The notes under the pieces: model-generated
What the model was told of the DNA's origin: nothing
Seen by the model: only the letters and a program-made list of their open reading frames with translations
Database searches by the model: none
Assembly (NCBI RefSeq): GCF_011386835.1
Contig: NC_088791.1
Span: forward strand, 128,440,943-128,504,942
DNA: 64,000 nt
Direction: 5' to 3'
From: Chrysemys picta bellii
Taxonomy: Eukaryota > Chordata > Testudines > Emydidae
In this document: piece after piece, positions 23,440-34,390 of the stretch
Numbering within the stretch: the first letter of the stretch is position 1
How the letters are laid out: the number at the start of each line of letters is the position of its first letter
Translations under genes and position numbers: made by a program

Positions 23440-25800
23440 TTAGTGTTCGGGCCGGGGCATGCCCCAGGGTTTAAATCATGTGAGTCTTGCAGGCGTTCGA
23501 TGCCTAGAAGTGACCTGCACGCAGATTGTCTCTGCTGCTTGGGCGAATCTCTCATCAGCGACCGCTGTAAAATCTGCAGGTCCTTTAAACCCAGAACTAA
23601 AAAAGAGAGGGACATTAGAATTCGGGTCTTTCTCATGGAGTCGGCACTGGCTCCATCCCCGGTGCGCCAAGTGGAATCAGCACTGGGCACTTTGTCTTAG
23701 GTGCGCAGAGATCTCCCCGCACCGTCCGGCGGCTGGCACTGCTTCCCGTCCGGTGGCCGGCACTGCTCCCCGTCCAAGAAGCAGAGAAAGGCCCCGTCCT
23801 CTCGAAGGCGTTGAGAGAAAGCAAGGGGTGAGGCTCGACCCGTGTCGGGCAGCCCCAGTTCCCCCCTGGGCTCTAGAGCTTCAACTCAGGTTGAGCAGAG
23901 CAGCCTGAGTTGCATTGACTCAGGCCTCTCCGGACGTCCGCATGCCTTCAATGCCGGAGGCCGTGCAGGCGGCCAAAGACATTATGACTCTGCAGGTGCC
24001 CAGGGCACCGCCGGCACCCGGACCCCGCTCTAGAGTCAAGCCGCCGCTGGGTTCTCGACAGTCGACACTGACCCGACACAGGTCCTGGTCAGGGGATCGC
24101 TCTTGGGCCCACTTGCCACTCAGTGTCCTGTCAGGACACAGTCTCCAGCCTCCGCTTTTGTCGCCCAACAGGTTATCTGGTTGGGTGCCGTCGGAGCGGA
24201 GTTCCAGGCACCGTTCCACGCCGAGTACAAAATATCGGCGGGACAGGGGAAGACGCCGTAGACGCTCTCATTCTCGGCATAGCTACCGAAGCCGCTCTCG
24301 ACACGGGCGCCATCGCCAGTCACATTCCAGCTCTCTCACCTCGAGGCACCGTGCCCACGGTTCCCGGCGGGGATCACCAGCTCCACATCATCACAGATCC
24401 AGGCGTCGAAGCGTCTTGAGGAGTAGCAGCTCGACGCAGCACCGTTCGTCGACGTCAGAGTCCCAGTCCCCTGGCAGACATCGCTCTTGATACCCCGCTT
24501 GTACCGCTCCCACTGCACCCATAGGTCATTGGTAACCTTGACCTTTACGCAGCGCCCTACGACTCAGCCGGGCCAACCTGACCAGCTGGTGCCGCCGGTG
24601 CCACACCAGAGTCAATGGCAAGGGCCCCCATAGCAAGGCCAGTGGTGCCAGTGGAGCCCCTGGCCCCCTGTGCACGCCCAGCAAGGCCCTCAGTCAATAG
24701 CACGGGCATCGGAGGCTCCTTCAGACTCACTATCCAGATCTCCGAGGATCTTCGGCACCGCACGAGGAGTCCGACCAAAGGGTGGATCCCGTGGCACCGG
24801 CCGACGTGCAGAGCCCCGTACCGGCCCCCTCCCCCGCAGGAGGACTTCAGGGCTACTAAAGTGAGTTGCATCCAGTCTCTAACTCCAAGCTGAGGAGATG
24901 AAGGGACCCTCAGACTCACTGTTTAACGTGCTCTCATCCTCGGTACCCGGCAGAGTGGCCCTCCCGCTGCATGAAGAGGTGGCTAACATCTCCAATGCCC
25001 TCTGGCGAATGCCGGCCTCCTTCGCCCCGATATCGAAAAAGACAGAGCGCAAATACTTCGTGCCAACGAAAGGGCATGAATACCTTTATAACCCACCCGG
25101 CCCCCAACTCCCTAGTGGTGGAGTCCGTAAATAATAGGAAAAGACAGGGTCAACCAGGACCCACACCCAAAAATAAACTCTAAAAGACTGGACTCATTTG
25201 GCAGGAAGCTTTATTCATTGGCCAGCTTCCACCTCTGGGTGGACAACCACCAGGCCCTCCTCAGTCGATATGAGTTTAACTTGTGGGGGAGTTTAACTTA
25301 TGTTCACTGCTGAAATTCGAGCCCTCCCTTCCGGAGCGCAAAAGGAAGGATTTTAAGGTGCTGGTGGAGGAGGGCGCCGCTGCAAAAAGGGCTGCTCGGC
25401 AGGCGGCGGCGGATGCAGCTGACACGGCTGCTCAGTCCATGGCCTCGGCCGTGTCCCTGTGCAGGGCATCGTGGCTACTGCTGCCTGGGCACTCCACGGA
25501 GGCGCAGTCTGTGATGCAGGATTTCCCTTTGACAGCAAGGACCTGTTCACAGAACAAACAGACATGAGGCTCCATGGCATGAAGGACTCATGTACTACCC
25601 TTCAAACCCTCGGACTCTACGTCCAGCCCAAGGAAAAGCCTAAGACGCAAGCCTCCGTCCCTGCGCCCCAGCCAAGATACGAGCCCGCTTACAAGAGGTC
25701 CAAGACCCAAAAGAGGCGACCTCAGAGGCAGTGTCGCTCTGCCCCGCAGCCTAGGCCCTCCAGGGGCAAGCAGCAGGGCAAGAGCCGGTTTTGACTGGTT
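23440..25800 (+). pseudogene. DIRS-A gag-like protein, frameshifted
   Basis: The coding signal moves between frames: a short C-rich N-terminal part (CLCCLGESLISDRCKICRSF, 23506-23590), an Arg/Ser/His-rich block (24190-24490), then the DIRS gag segment with KKTERKYFVPTKGHEYLY (25036-25095) and LLKFEPSLPERKRKDF (about 25300-25350). An SR-rich stretch followed by this YFVP-NSLVV segment is typical of vertebrate DIRS gag proteins, which presumably package the RNA. There are several frame breaks and at least one in-frame stop, so it is not translatable as a whole. Confidence 0.7.
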
Positions 25801-25913
25801 GCAGGAGGGTACCCTGGTGACTCCCAAGAGGACCCTCCTACCAATAAAGTTTGCCTTCAGCAACCGCTTGTGTGTGTTCCTTATGGAATGGTCCCAAATA
25901 ACATCAGACCAAT

Positions 25914-25979
25914 GTATCAGAGAGGTAGCTGTGTTTAGTCTGGAGTCTTAAAGGTGCCACAGGACTCTCTGTTGCTTTT
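25914..25979. mobile_element. 66-bp PLE-derived fold-back insertion inside DIRS-A
   Basis: Flanked by direct repeats 'atcagaccaat' at 25903-25913 and 25980-25990. The insert is made of only two pieces of the Penelope-like terminal repeat in opposite directions: 'agagaggtagctgtgtttag' (inverted 3' end) joined to 'gtcttaaaggtgccacagga' and 'ctctctgttgctttt'. It has no coding sequence. It sits inside the DIRS, so it inserted later than the DIRS. Confidence 0.85.
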
Positions 25980-26093
25980 ATCAGACCAATAGGTCCTCAA
26001 CACCATTTCCCAGGGTTACATACTACAATTTCTCACCCCCACCTTCCCACCCCCTCGCTCAGATGGCAAGGGGGATCCGTCACATTTACCCCG

Positions 26094-27480
26094 CTACAGC
26101 AGACAGTGGGTCAGCTCCTCAGCTTGGGATACGTGGAGAAGGTTCCAGGGGAGTTCCGGGGGAAAGGGTTTTACTCCCGTTACTTCCTGATCCCCAAGGC
26201 GAAAGGGGGGCTTAGGCCCATCCTGGATCTGCGAGACCTCAATCAGTTCATGGCAAAATGCCGGTTCTGCATGGTCTCTCTGGCATGTATCGTACCCGTT
26301 CTGGACCCCGGCGATTGGTATGCGGCCCTGGACCTTCAGGACGCCTACTTCCATATTTATATATTCGAGGGGCACAGACGCTTCCTCCGTTTCCTAGTGG
26401 GACAGGACCACTACCAATTTACGGTCCTCCCATTTGGCCTGTCCACCGTGCCCAGAGTATTCACAAAGTGTATGGCGGTAGTGACGGCCTATCTCAGACG
26501 CCGAGGGGTACAGATATTCCCCTACCTCGACTGGCTGCTCAAGGGCAGCTCGCGGTCCCAGGTACAGAACCACGTGGACCTGCTCTTGGCTACGTGTGCC
26601 GACTTAGGCCTCCTAGTAAACGAGGCCAAGTCGACATTGGTTCCGGTGCAGTGCATAGAATTCATAGGCGCTCTCCTGGATGCCTCCAAGGCCACAGCCT
26701 TCCTTCCCCTGGACAGGTTCCAGACCCTGAAGGGGCTTATAGCCTTGGACACAGAGTTCCCCGTCACCACAGCCAGGGCATGCCTGCGGCTCCTGGGCCC
26801 ATGTGGTGGGGTGCATGCACGTGGTCCACCACGCCAGGCTTCGGATGAGGCCCCTCCAACTCTGGTTGGCCTCAGAGTTCTCCCAGGCCCAGGACAAACT
26901 GGACAAGGTCCTCTCGGTACCGGCATGGGTGATCACCACGCTACAATGGTGGTCCTGCCCGGCCAATATGCTCCAGGGAATTCCCTTCTGGGACCTGACC
27001 CCATCACTGGACCTAGTGTCCGATGCGTCGGACCTGGGTTGGGGGGCCCACATAGGGAACTCATAGACCCCAGGGGTGTGGTCAGCTGCTGAGCTGTCCC
27101 TTCACATAAACGTCAGGGAACTCAGGGTGATACGCTTAGCCTGTGTGGCGTTTGGCTCACAGCTGCGCGACAAGGTGGTCAGAGTACTCACGGACAACAC
27201 TGCTGCGAAGTTTTACATCAACAGGCAAGGCGGGACGAGGTTCTCGACCCTCTGACTGGAAGCCCTCAGCCTCTGGGAGTTCTGTATAGCCCACGACATC
27301 TCCCTGAAGGCTTTCCACCTGCCAGGCATCAACAACACACAGGCCGATCGCTTGAGCAGGGTTTTCTCCTCCCAACACGAGTGGTTGCTCCACTCGGAGG
27401 TCACTCACCAGCTCTTCCGAGCGTGGGACACTCCCCAAGTAGACCTGTTTGCGACCCGACAGAACCACCATTGCCATAGG
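26094..27480 (+). pseudogene. DIRS-A reverse transcriptase-RNase H, broken
   Basis: RT motifs in order: LRPILDLRDLNQF (26212-26250), YAALDLQDAYFHI (about 26319-26358), FTVLPFGLS (about 26418-26446) and FPYLDWLLKG (26517-26547). DIRS RTs normally have YLDDWL at the last site; here one Asp is missing, so the catalytic YxDD box is damaged. A frameshift near 26800 moves the rest to another frame. RNase H motifs follow: SDASDLGWGAH (about 27019), TDNTAAKFYIN (about 27191) and NTQADRLSR (about 27336). A TGA at about 27254 interrupts it. The enzyme would have copied element RNA to DNA in the cytoplasm; this copy is dead. Confidence 0.85.
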
Positions 27481-27599
27481 TTCTGTTCCAGAGGGTGGGG
27501 GGGGGGGGGGGGGAACGCGATCTCAGATGTCTTCCTCTTGTCATGGTTGGGTCAACTCCTTTATGCCTTTCCCCTGTTTCCCCTCATTGGCAAGGTCCT

Positions 27600-28690
27600 G
27601 GAGAAAGCGAAAACAGACAAGGCGTCCTCCTGATCACCCCAGCTTGGTCCCGGCAACATTGGTACAGGACCCTCCTGGGCTTGCTTGTGGCCCCTCCGTG
27701 GCCGTTGTCACTCCGCCCGGACCTACTCTCCCAGGACCAGGGCCGCTGCCTCCACCCCAATCTGGCCACCCTCTGTTTGACAGCGTGGCTGATCAAGGGC
27801 TAGATGTGGAGGAGAGAAGGTGTTCAGAAGGGGTCAGGCATGTCCTCCTCGAAAGTAGAAAGCCATCCATGCGCCGAGCCTACCTAGCGAAGTGGTCCAG
27901 GTTCTCCAGATGGGCGGGCGAGCGAGTGGGGTACTTCCCCAGTGTCTGCCCTGCTCCAACTTATCCTTGAGTACCTTCTTCACCTTAGAACTCAAGGCCT
28001 GGCCCCTTCCTCTGTCAGAGTGCACCTGGCAGCTATTTTGGCGTTCCATCCGCTAGTCCAGGGCTGCTCAGTTTTCTCCCATGCCATGACCAGGCGTTTC
28101 CTCAAAGGGCTAGACTGGTCCTTTCCTTATGCTAAAACCCCTGTCCCTCAGTGGGATCTAAATTTGGTGTTATCCCGCCTCACGGGACCCCCGTTTGAAC
28201 TCCTGGCCACATGCTCATGGTCTCACCTTTCATGGAAGGTAGCCTTCCTCGTGGCCATCACGTCAGCCCCGCTTGATGTGCGCAGAGCTTTTTATCTGGA
28301 TTGGACTAAGCCATTCCGCAGCTCTTTGCAACTCTTTGTTGCTTCAGCTGAGCGCATGAGGGGTCAACCGATCTCCACCCAGAGGCTTTCCCGGTGGATT
28401 ACATCGTGCATCCACACATGCTACGACTTAGCAGGGGTTCCTGCACCACCTATCATAAGGGCTCACTCGACAAGGGCTCGGGCCTCATCGTCAGCCTTTG
28501 TACATGCGTTCATGTCGCGCTATGCGATCGTCTCCCACGCCAGGGATGACGCTGTTTCGGTAGAGCTGTGCTTCAGCCAGGGAATCTGTGAACTCCTACC
28601 CACCTCCATCAGACATAGCTTGCAATCACCTACTGTGGAATACACGAGTAATCACTCAAAGAAGAAAGGACAGTTACATGTTCTGTAACT
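27600..28690 (+). pseudogene. DIRS-A tyrosine recombinase, broken
   Basis: The N-terminal helical part (RHVLLESRKPSMRRAYLAKW, about 27834) is in one frame. After a shift near 27945 the core continues with LEYLLHLRTQGLAPSSVRVH and AILAFHP, then VAITSAPLDVRRAFYLD (about 28250-28300), and later an AHSTRA box (about 28458) that matches the HxxR motif. In intact enzymes the first catalytic Arg sits in a TSARR-like motif; here it reads TSAPLDVRR, so that residue is displaced or lost. The C-terminal Tyr region looks truncated. It would have integrated the circular DNA copy. Confidence 0.75.
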
Positions 28691-28735
28691 GGCGTTCTTC
28701 GAGATGTGTTGCTCATGTCTATTCCACATCCCGCC
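28660..28735 (+). repeat. DIRS-A internal complementary region
   Basis: 'gacagttacatgttctgtaa' followed by 'ctggcgttcttcgagatgtg' is the reverse complement, with few mismatches, of the right outer end at about 28905-28972 ('cacatctcgaagaacgccag', 'ttacggaacaggtaactgtc'). This is the element that templates circular closure in DIRS-1-type elements. Confidence 0.75.
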
Positions 28736-28756
28736 CTCCTTCCCCTCTGTCGGAGT

Positions 28757-28972
28757 TGGTCTGGCAAGAAGGAACTGAGGGTGGAGGGAGCACGCGGTTC
28801 CCCTTATAGCGCGCTATAGAGGCGCCACTCCAGGGGTTGCAGCAGCGCTCTCCCCCACGGGTACTGCTGAGGGAAAAACTTCCGGCACTGGTGCACGTGG
28901 TGAGCCTGCACACCTAGACATGAGCAACACATCTCGAAGAACGCCAGTTACGGAACAGGTAACTGTCCTTTA
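28757..28972 (+). repeat. DIRS-A right inverted terminal repeat
   Basis: The reverse complement of the left repeat: 'gaactgagggtggaggga', 'ttccccttatagcgcgctat', 'gctgagggaaaaacttccgg' and 'tggtgcacgtggtgagcc'. Divergence from the left copy shows the insertion is old. Confidence 0.85.
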
Positions 28973-28974
28973 TG

Positions 28975-31280
28975 ACCTGCCTAAATGCTGGGTTGAGTTA
29001 TTCATCTTATTGTTTAAAAAAAAATTTCAGCAATATAAGTGAAAACAAAAAATATTAGGAAGCTGTTTCTTTTTTTAACATTGTAACTGGCAGCCATAGA
29101 AGGGGAACTAATTTTTTTAATTATTTCACCTTATCCATAGTGAATTCTCTTCCTTCTGTGAAAGTTTGCAATGTATACAATGAATGTAATTTTCTATACA
29201 AATATTCCAAGTAAAGAGAACTGTTCTAAGACTACAGTAATTACCAGATTGGGGAGAGAAAACTCCATCCTTTCACTGATTGGCCAGTGCTCTGTACTTC
29301 AGGTGAAATAATAAACTTTTCCATGATGCTCGCAATTGTGCAAAATTTGTCTTTACCTGGTGATTATCTTATGCCTTGAAGCAGGTAGTCTGAGATATAC
29401 CTTGTAATTTGAACCTGGCTACTGTAACTGTAGATGCTGCCGTTATTCATATAAATGTTTACAGCTGTCTAGAATGCCTACTGGCTTTGGCACCAAATGC
29501 TCTGTTCAGCAACAATGTTCACAAAGTAAGTGACCTGGAGGTCTGTTACCTATAGTCTAGTAACGAATGCTTCAACTTTACCCTCGTTAGTTGCAAGCAA
29601 GTCCTTTACATGATCTGTTTGTTTATGCAGTAAATCCAGACTGTTACCACTAATTATGCTTCTTAGAGACGTGCTTCCCAACATGGATTATCCCGACAGT
29701 GACAAGTGTTAAAAGTTTAGCAAAGAAGGAAAGTAACACTGAGTACAGGAAGCTGGAATGGAGTTTGAAGAAAACACATGTGCCTCTGAAACCACAGCAT
29801 GCTGGATTTTTTTTTATACTGTGTCCGATTATGTTCTATTTTGTCTACTTTCTAGCACCTTTTTTTAACTTACCAGTTTTTTGTGACAAGAAGGAAAAGT
29901 CTGTCATATTGTATGGATTAAACTGAGAGCAAAAGAAACCATTTGTGCGGGTCAGGGTTTGCCTGATATGGCATACTGATCTAATAGCTGCCCGTTTTGT
30001 AATCAGACTTTGTGGGAGAAATCAGACTGCTTCCCAATGTTTGTGACTTCTTCACAAAAATATCCTGCAATCTGACGTCTGCAGAGACAAGAGCTAGGTA
30101 TTTTCATGTCAGTTGTGTACATCAGATTTTTCTTTCTTTTCGAGCAATAATTTCATGAGGAACTTTGATTTGTATCTGTATTAAAGCATGGTGTAATAAA
30201 AAAAAATTACTTGCGGAGTGTGAAATTGCATTTAAGTAATGATCACAATCTTTTTCCGTGAAACTTGCACATGAGTGTATGTATACATATATATACACAG
30301 ACACTAGTTACATTCAAAACAGCCTAGATAATAAAAGGATTATTGAGGGAATTCCTAGAAGTTTTAGTGTAGAGCCCGTCTGTGCTTGTACAATTAAACT
30401 AGCATAAAAGTGTACATACTTTTAAATAATTTGTTCTATAATGAGATCAGTATGTATATGTAGAGTGATTTGTTAATCACTTCTTAAGCAGCTATGCTTG
30501 ATGAACTGTAATAATTAAGTTGCTGTAATTCTGAAAGTATTACAGAAGGGCCTGTAATTTAACAGTTAAGCCACTAAATGTTTAATTACTATTTTTACTA
30601 GATAGTAATCTTCTTCCATAAATTCAGCTAAAAGGACTGGCAAACTTAAATATTAATGTGAATGTGAAAAAGAATTCTGCAGACAGGATTTTTATTGGGC
30701 ACTGTGTTAAAGTAGCTGTTGCAACATATATTGATAGGTTTTAAAGCTGACATCTCAGCTTCATTTTTGCATTCCTATTGAACAAATATTGTTAATTTTT
30801 AAGTAATTAAACTTGCATTTCTGTATCCTCTTACTCATTCTTTCAAAAATATTTGCTGTGGCCTAAGCGTGCCACAGCCCTGCCCTGGGAGCCAGACAGA
30901 GCTGTGCACCTTGCGTTGGGAGCTTCAGGTAGCATTGAGCTTGGGCTTCCTAGTTACACTGAAAGAGTACTTTTGCTATATGACCTCCCTCTCATTCAGA
31001 GACAGCTCTATGCCTGGCAGATAGTGGGGAAAGAGAATCTGTTTATTCCCTACCATTCCCCCAACCCATTTCTTGGGAGTCACTTCTGTGTGGAACATCC
31101 CTTGTAGTTCCCAGAGCATAAATGCTGTTACGTTGGGCTGTCCATACATGGGCCACACAAGTGGGAAAGGCTCCTTATTCCCTCCTTTCACTGCATGGCC
31201 ATGTAGGGGGGATTGCAGTGTAACCCTATGTTTCCTATGTATTTCTTTTGTGGAAGAATTTCCTTAACTAAAGTAATAAT
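28975..31280. other. PPARA: Intron sequence, nothing recognised
   Basis: AT-rich and non-coding, except a somewhat GC-richer block at 30850-31270 with short frames on both strands but no family motif. Confidence 0.4.
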
Positions 31281-31282
31281 GC

Positions 31283-31545
31283 TTGATGATGTACCTAGTA
31301 AAAGGTGAGGTGCCTAGTCTAGTCCCCCAGGGACAGTGTTGGACCTAGTTTTGTTTAACATATTTACTAATGACCTAGAAGAAGTAGTAAACAGCACATT
31401 AAATTCAAGATAATACTAAATTGGAAGGTGTTGCTAGGACAGAAGTTATGCAAGGAATCTAGAGATCAGAGCTATTGGCAGAAAATAACAGTGATGTTAA
31501 CCCCAAATAAATGCAGCCCATTTGGTTTCTGTTACAGAAGTGCTG
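31283..31545 (+). mobile_element. CR1-like LINE fragment, RT motif
   Basis: 'cccccagggacagtgttgga' translates as PQGQC/GSVLG-like text. The next bases give LFNIFTNDLEEVV, the motif just upstream of the FADD box in CR1 reverse transcriptases. The homology decays after about 31430. Confidence 0.6.
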
Positions 31546-32334
31546 TCTTTCCAAGGCCTCAAATTTACGTCACACCTGAGTTTCCTTTAGTTTGGAAGTA
31601 CTGTTCTGAACATGTATGGCTGGTTTAGCCATAAAATCCATGTCTATTGCTAATGATGATGACCATCCTTGCCACCTTCATTTAGTGTATGGCCTCTCAG
31701 GCTCAAAGCATTAGGTTTAATGTTTCTAGGCACAGTCCTAACTATAGTGCTGTTTCTGCAACCCTTACTTATGTTGCTGCTGCTATTTGCTTTTCTTGTT
31801 ATAACTATGCCCCCTTGGGCATCTGAGCTATACTTGTATTGACTTATGACAACTTACTGTGTCTTGTACATCTCTTATATCACCTCTGAGTCTGGTGAGC
31901 ACCAAATTTTATTTTTCTCAGTGATGTGGCCAGATTAGTTCAATGGGTTTTGTAAGTGAAATAAAGATCCTTCTATGGAGACTGATGACCAATTGTGTCA
32001 TAAGTGAGCTGTATGTTGAGGGAAAGATAAGACCCTCCTGCAGGAGCACAGAATATTGTTATACAACTGACAACAATATGATTTTCAAAGAAGGTGTGTG
32101 TGTGTGTGTGTGTGGAAAGAGATTTTCACTTTTATATAACTGCTTCAAATTACATTAGATCAACAGGGACCATCTATTCAATAATCATTACCCCTCAGGG
32201 CCATGTTTAAAATAACGTAATTATCTCTAATATTCTGTATTAGGGTTCTAATATTATATAAATATTTACAATTAATCACAAGGGATATTGTTTGGACACT
32301 CTTAATAGAACAGCTGAGCTAACCTTTAAGTTCA
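31546..32334. other. PPARA: Intron sequence, nothing recognised
   Basis: Non-coding; contains a (TG)n tract at 32094-32114. Confidence 0.4.
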
Positions 32335-33060
32335 TCCCTCTTCAATGAGGTTGACTCATGTGGGACAGCCTGAATTGACATTGAGAGCTCAGATATAGTG
32401 TTGTCAGTTGTCTGGCACCTTTCCTGGGAGTAATACTTATTTATATGTGTTCCGTGCATTTGGTCAGGAGAAGAATTCTGTTGGAATTGGTCTTGCCCAC
32501 TCCTTCCTTTCTGATCATGCCATTTCAAAGCTGCAAGTCATGTCCAACTCTTGCATTAAAATTGCCAAGGAGTATGAACTTGTCCTCTTTGGTGATGGCA
32601 GAGAGAATTCGGTCAAGGTTGGCATAACATTTTTCTTTTGATTTCATCATCAGCATCAAGGGTTGGATCATATGCATTGATGAGTGTTGCATGCTGATTT
32701 TTGCCAAGTTTAAGACAGAGGGTCCTGAGTCATTCATTGATGCTAACAAGTAATTCCGAGAGTTGGTTGATGATTTTGTTTTTGATAGCAAAACCAACAC
32801 CATAGATTCGTCGTTCATTGTCACTGCTCCCTTCCAGAAAAAAGTTATACCACCACCTTTTTCCTTGAGCTGTCCTCCTGTATGTCAGATCTCACTCAGT
32901 GCAGCAGTGTTGATGTCATGCCTCCTGAGTTCTCTGGCCACAATTGCTGTTCTTTGCTCTGGACGGTTACTTTTCAGGTTGTCGATCAGGTTTTGAACGT
33001 TCCAGGTTCCAAATTTCATTGTTTAGTCTCGACCACAGTTAGGTGATACCTCTGGTCACG
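32335..33060 (-). pseudogene. LINE endonuclease (APE-type) part, inverted half
   Basis: Read on the minus strand from about 33015, the sequence gives GTWNVQNLIDN, RPEQRTAIVARELRRHDI, TAALSEI, TFFWKG and, further on, YANLDRILSAITKED with FILLGNFNARVGHD (32525-32600). This is the AP-endonuclease-like domain of non-LTR retrotransposons, with the SETR and GDFNARVG motifs mutated to SEI and GNFNARVG. It carries a stop after SEI and frameshifts. The domain nicks the target DNA. This half is head-to-head with the RT half that follows. Confidence 0.7.
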
Positions 33061-33114
33061 GTTATCCAGTCGGGGGGAGGCAAGGCAGACTGTGTTTAGG
33101 GCACCTTAAAAAAA

Positions 33115-33960
33115 AATAGTCGACACTTTCTCTGTGGCCTACCACTAACTCAGGCTCATACCTAACACCAAGAAAAATGAAGTACTCCACCAACAGGCTG
33201 CAAATCACCAGGATCCTGCTCCCATAATTCAGATCAATAAAGAGACCCTGGAGAATGTTGAGCACTTCCTTTACCTCGGCAGCTGTCTGTTGCAGAAAGC
33301 TGACACTGATGATGAAATTCAACACTGCCTTCAATGTGCCAGTGCAGCTTTCGGACTCTTGAGAAAACAATCTTCAAAGATTGTTACATCGAGAATCAAA
33401 CAGAGCTTCACGTGTATCAGGCTGATGTTATCCCTTCTCTCTTGTACGGTGCTGAAACCTGGTCAAGTACAGTAGACACCTCAAGATTCTTGAATGATAC
33501 CATCAACGGTGCCTCTGAAAAATCTTCTGAGTCAAGTGGAATGACCGATGCACCAACATCAGTGTTCTGTCCTAGGCCAAAGCCTTCAGCATTAAAGTGT
33601 GATCATCCACCACCAACTCCATTGGGCTGGTCATGTTCTTCAAATGCCAGAAAATCAACTCCTGAAGCAGGTCATGTTTTCATAACTGAGCCATGGCCAA
33701 TGGGATGGGGGGAAGCAAAAAAAAAAAAAGTGCTTCAAAGACACCCTTGAAGCCAACATAAAGAAGTGCAATATTGACATAAACTCATGGGAGACCCAAG
33801 CCCTTGGCTGACTAAAATGGAAAAAGACCTTGTGGCAAGGAGTCTAGTATTTTGAGATAACAGGAAATGGAAAAATGGGAAAGGAGGAAAGAATGCGCCA
33901 CAGCCCAACTCAACAATCCAGATTCACTCTTTCTATTGGGAAATGTCTGCATCAATTGTG
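33115..33960 (+). pseudogene. LINE reverse transcriptase C-terminal part
   Basis: On the + strand the text reads LTPNTKKNEVLHQ, ENVEHFLYLGSCL, DDEIQHCLQCASAAFGLLRK, and after a frame change LHVYQADVIPSLLYGAETW (33395-33470). These are the thumb and C-terminal motifs of APE-type LINEs whose endonuclease half is at 32335-33060 on the other strand. Frameshifts occur near 33370. The exact LINE family (RTE-, L2- or CR1-related) is not resolved by eye. Confidence 0.7.
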
Positions 33961-34390
33961 GATCCCAGATTAGCCACCTGTGTATCCACCAGTGATAACT
34001 GGCTATGATTTTATGGAAGACAATATCCTTAAACTCCGAGAGATCACTGATCGCTTATTTATATTTGGTATCCACTTAAAAAATGTTTGTATACAATTAA
34101 ATTTAAAGGAAATTAAAATGTCCTCACCATCATATAACATATCAAAATGGGCAGCTGGCACTTGAGTTGATCTTTTTTAAAATCACAATGTAATGTATAG
34201 AAATAAATTGAGTGGAACTGCAGCAAATCAGACTAACGTTAGTCAGAACATGACCATCGCCTGTGGTAGCATCTAATTGATGGATAGTTTTATGATGATT
34301 GATTGATACTGAGACTAACAATAAGAATTATTCATTCATCTACCACAACACCTGGTCTAGTACATCTGTTTTAATTTGAAACTCACCCAG

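Larger units (their letters stand above)
23246..28972 (+). mobile_element. DIRS-like tyrosine-recombinase retrotransposon (DIRS-A), decayed
   Basis: The roughly 5.7-kb element has inverted terminal repeats, a gag-like region, an RT-RNase H region, a tyrosine recombinase region and an internal complementary region before the right repeat, in that order. This is the canonical DIRS plan. DIRS elements replicate through a circular intermediate and integrate with the recombinase, without target duplication. All three coding regions carry frameshifts or stops, and a 66-bp Penelope-like insertion interrupts it at 25914-25979. Its GC content (including a 17-G run at 27497-27513) contrasts with the AT-rich intron. 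Confidence 0.9.
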
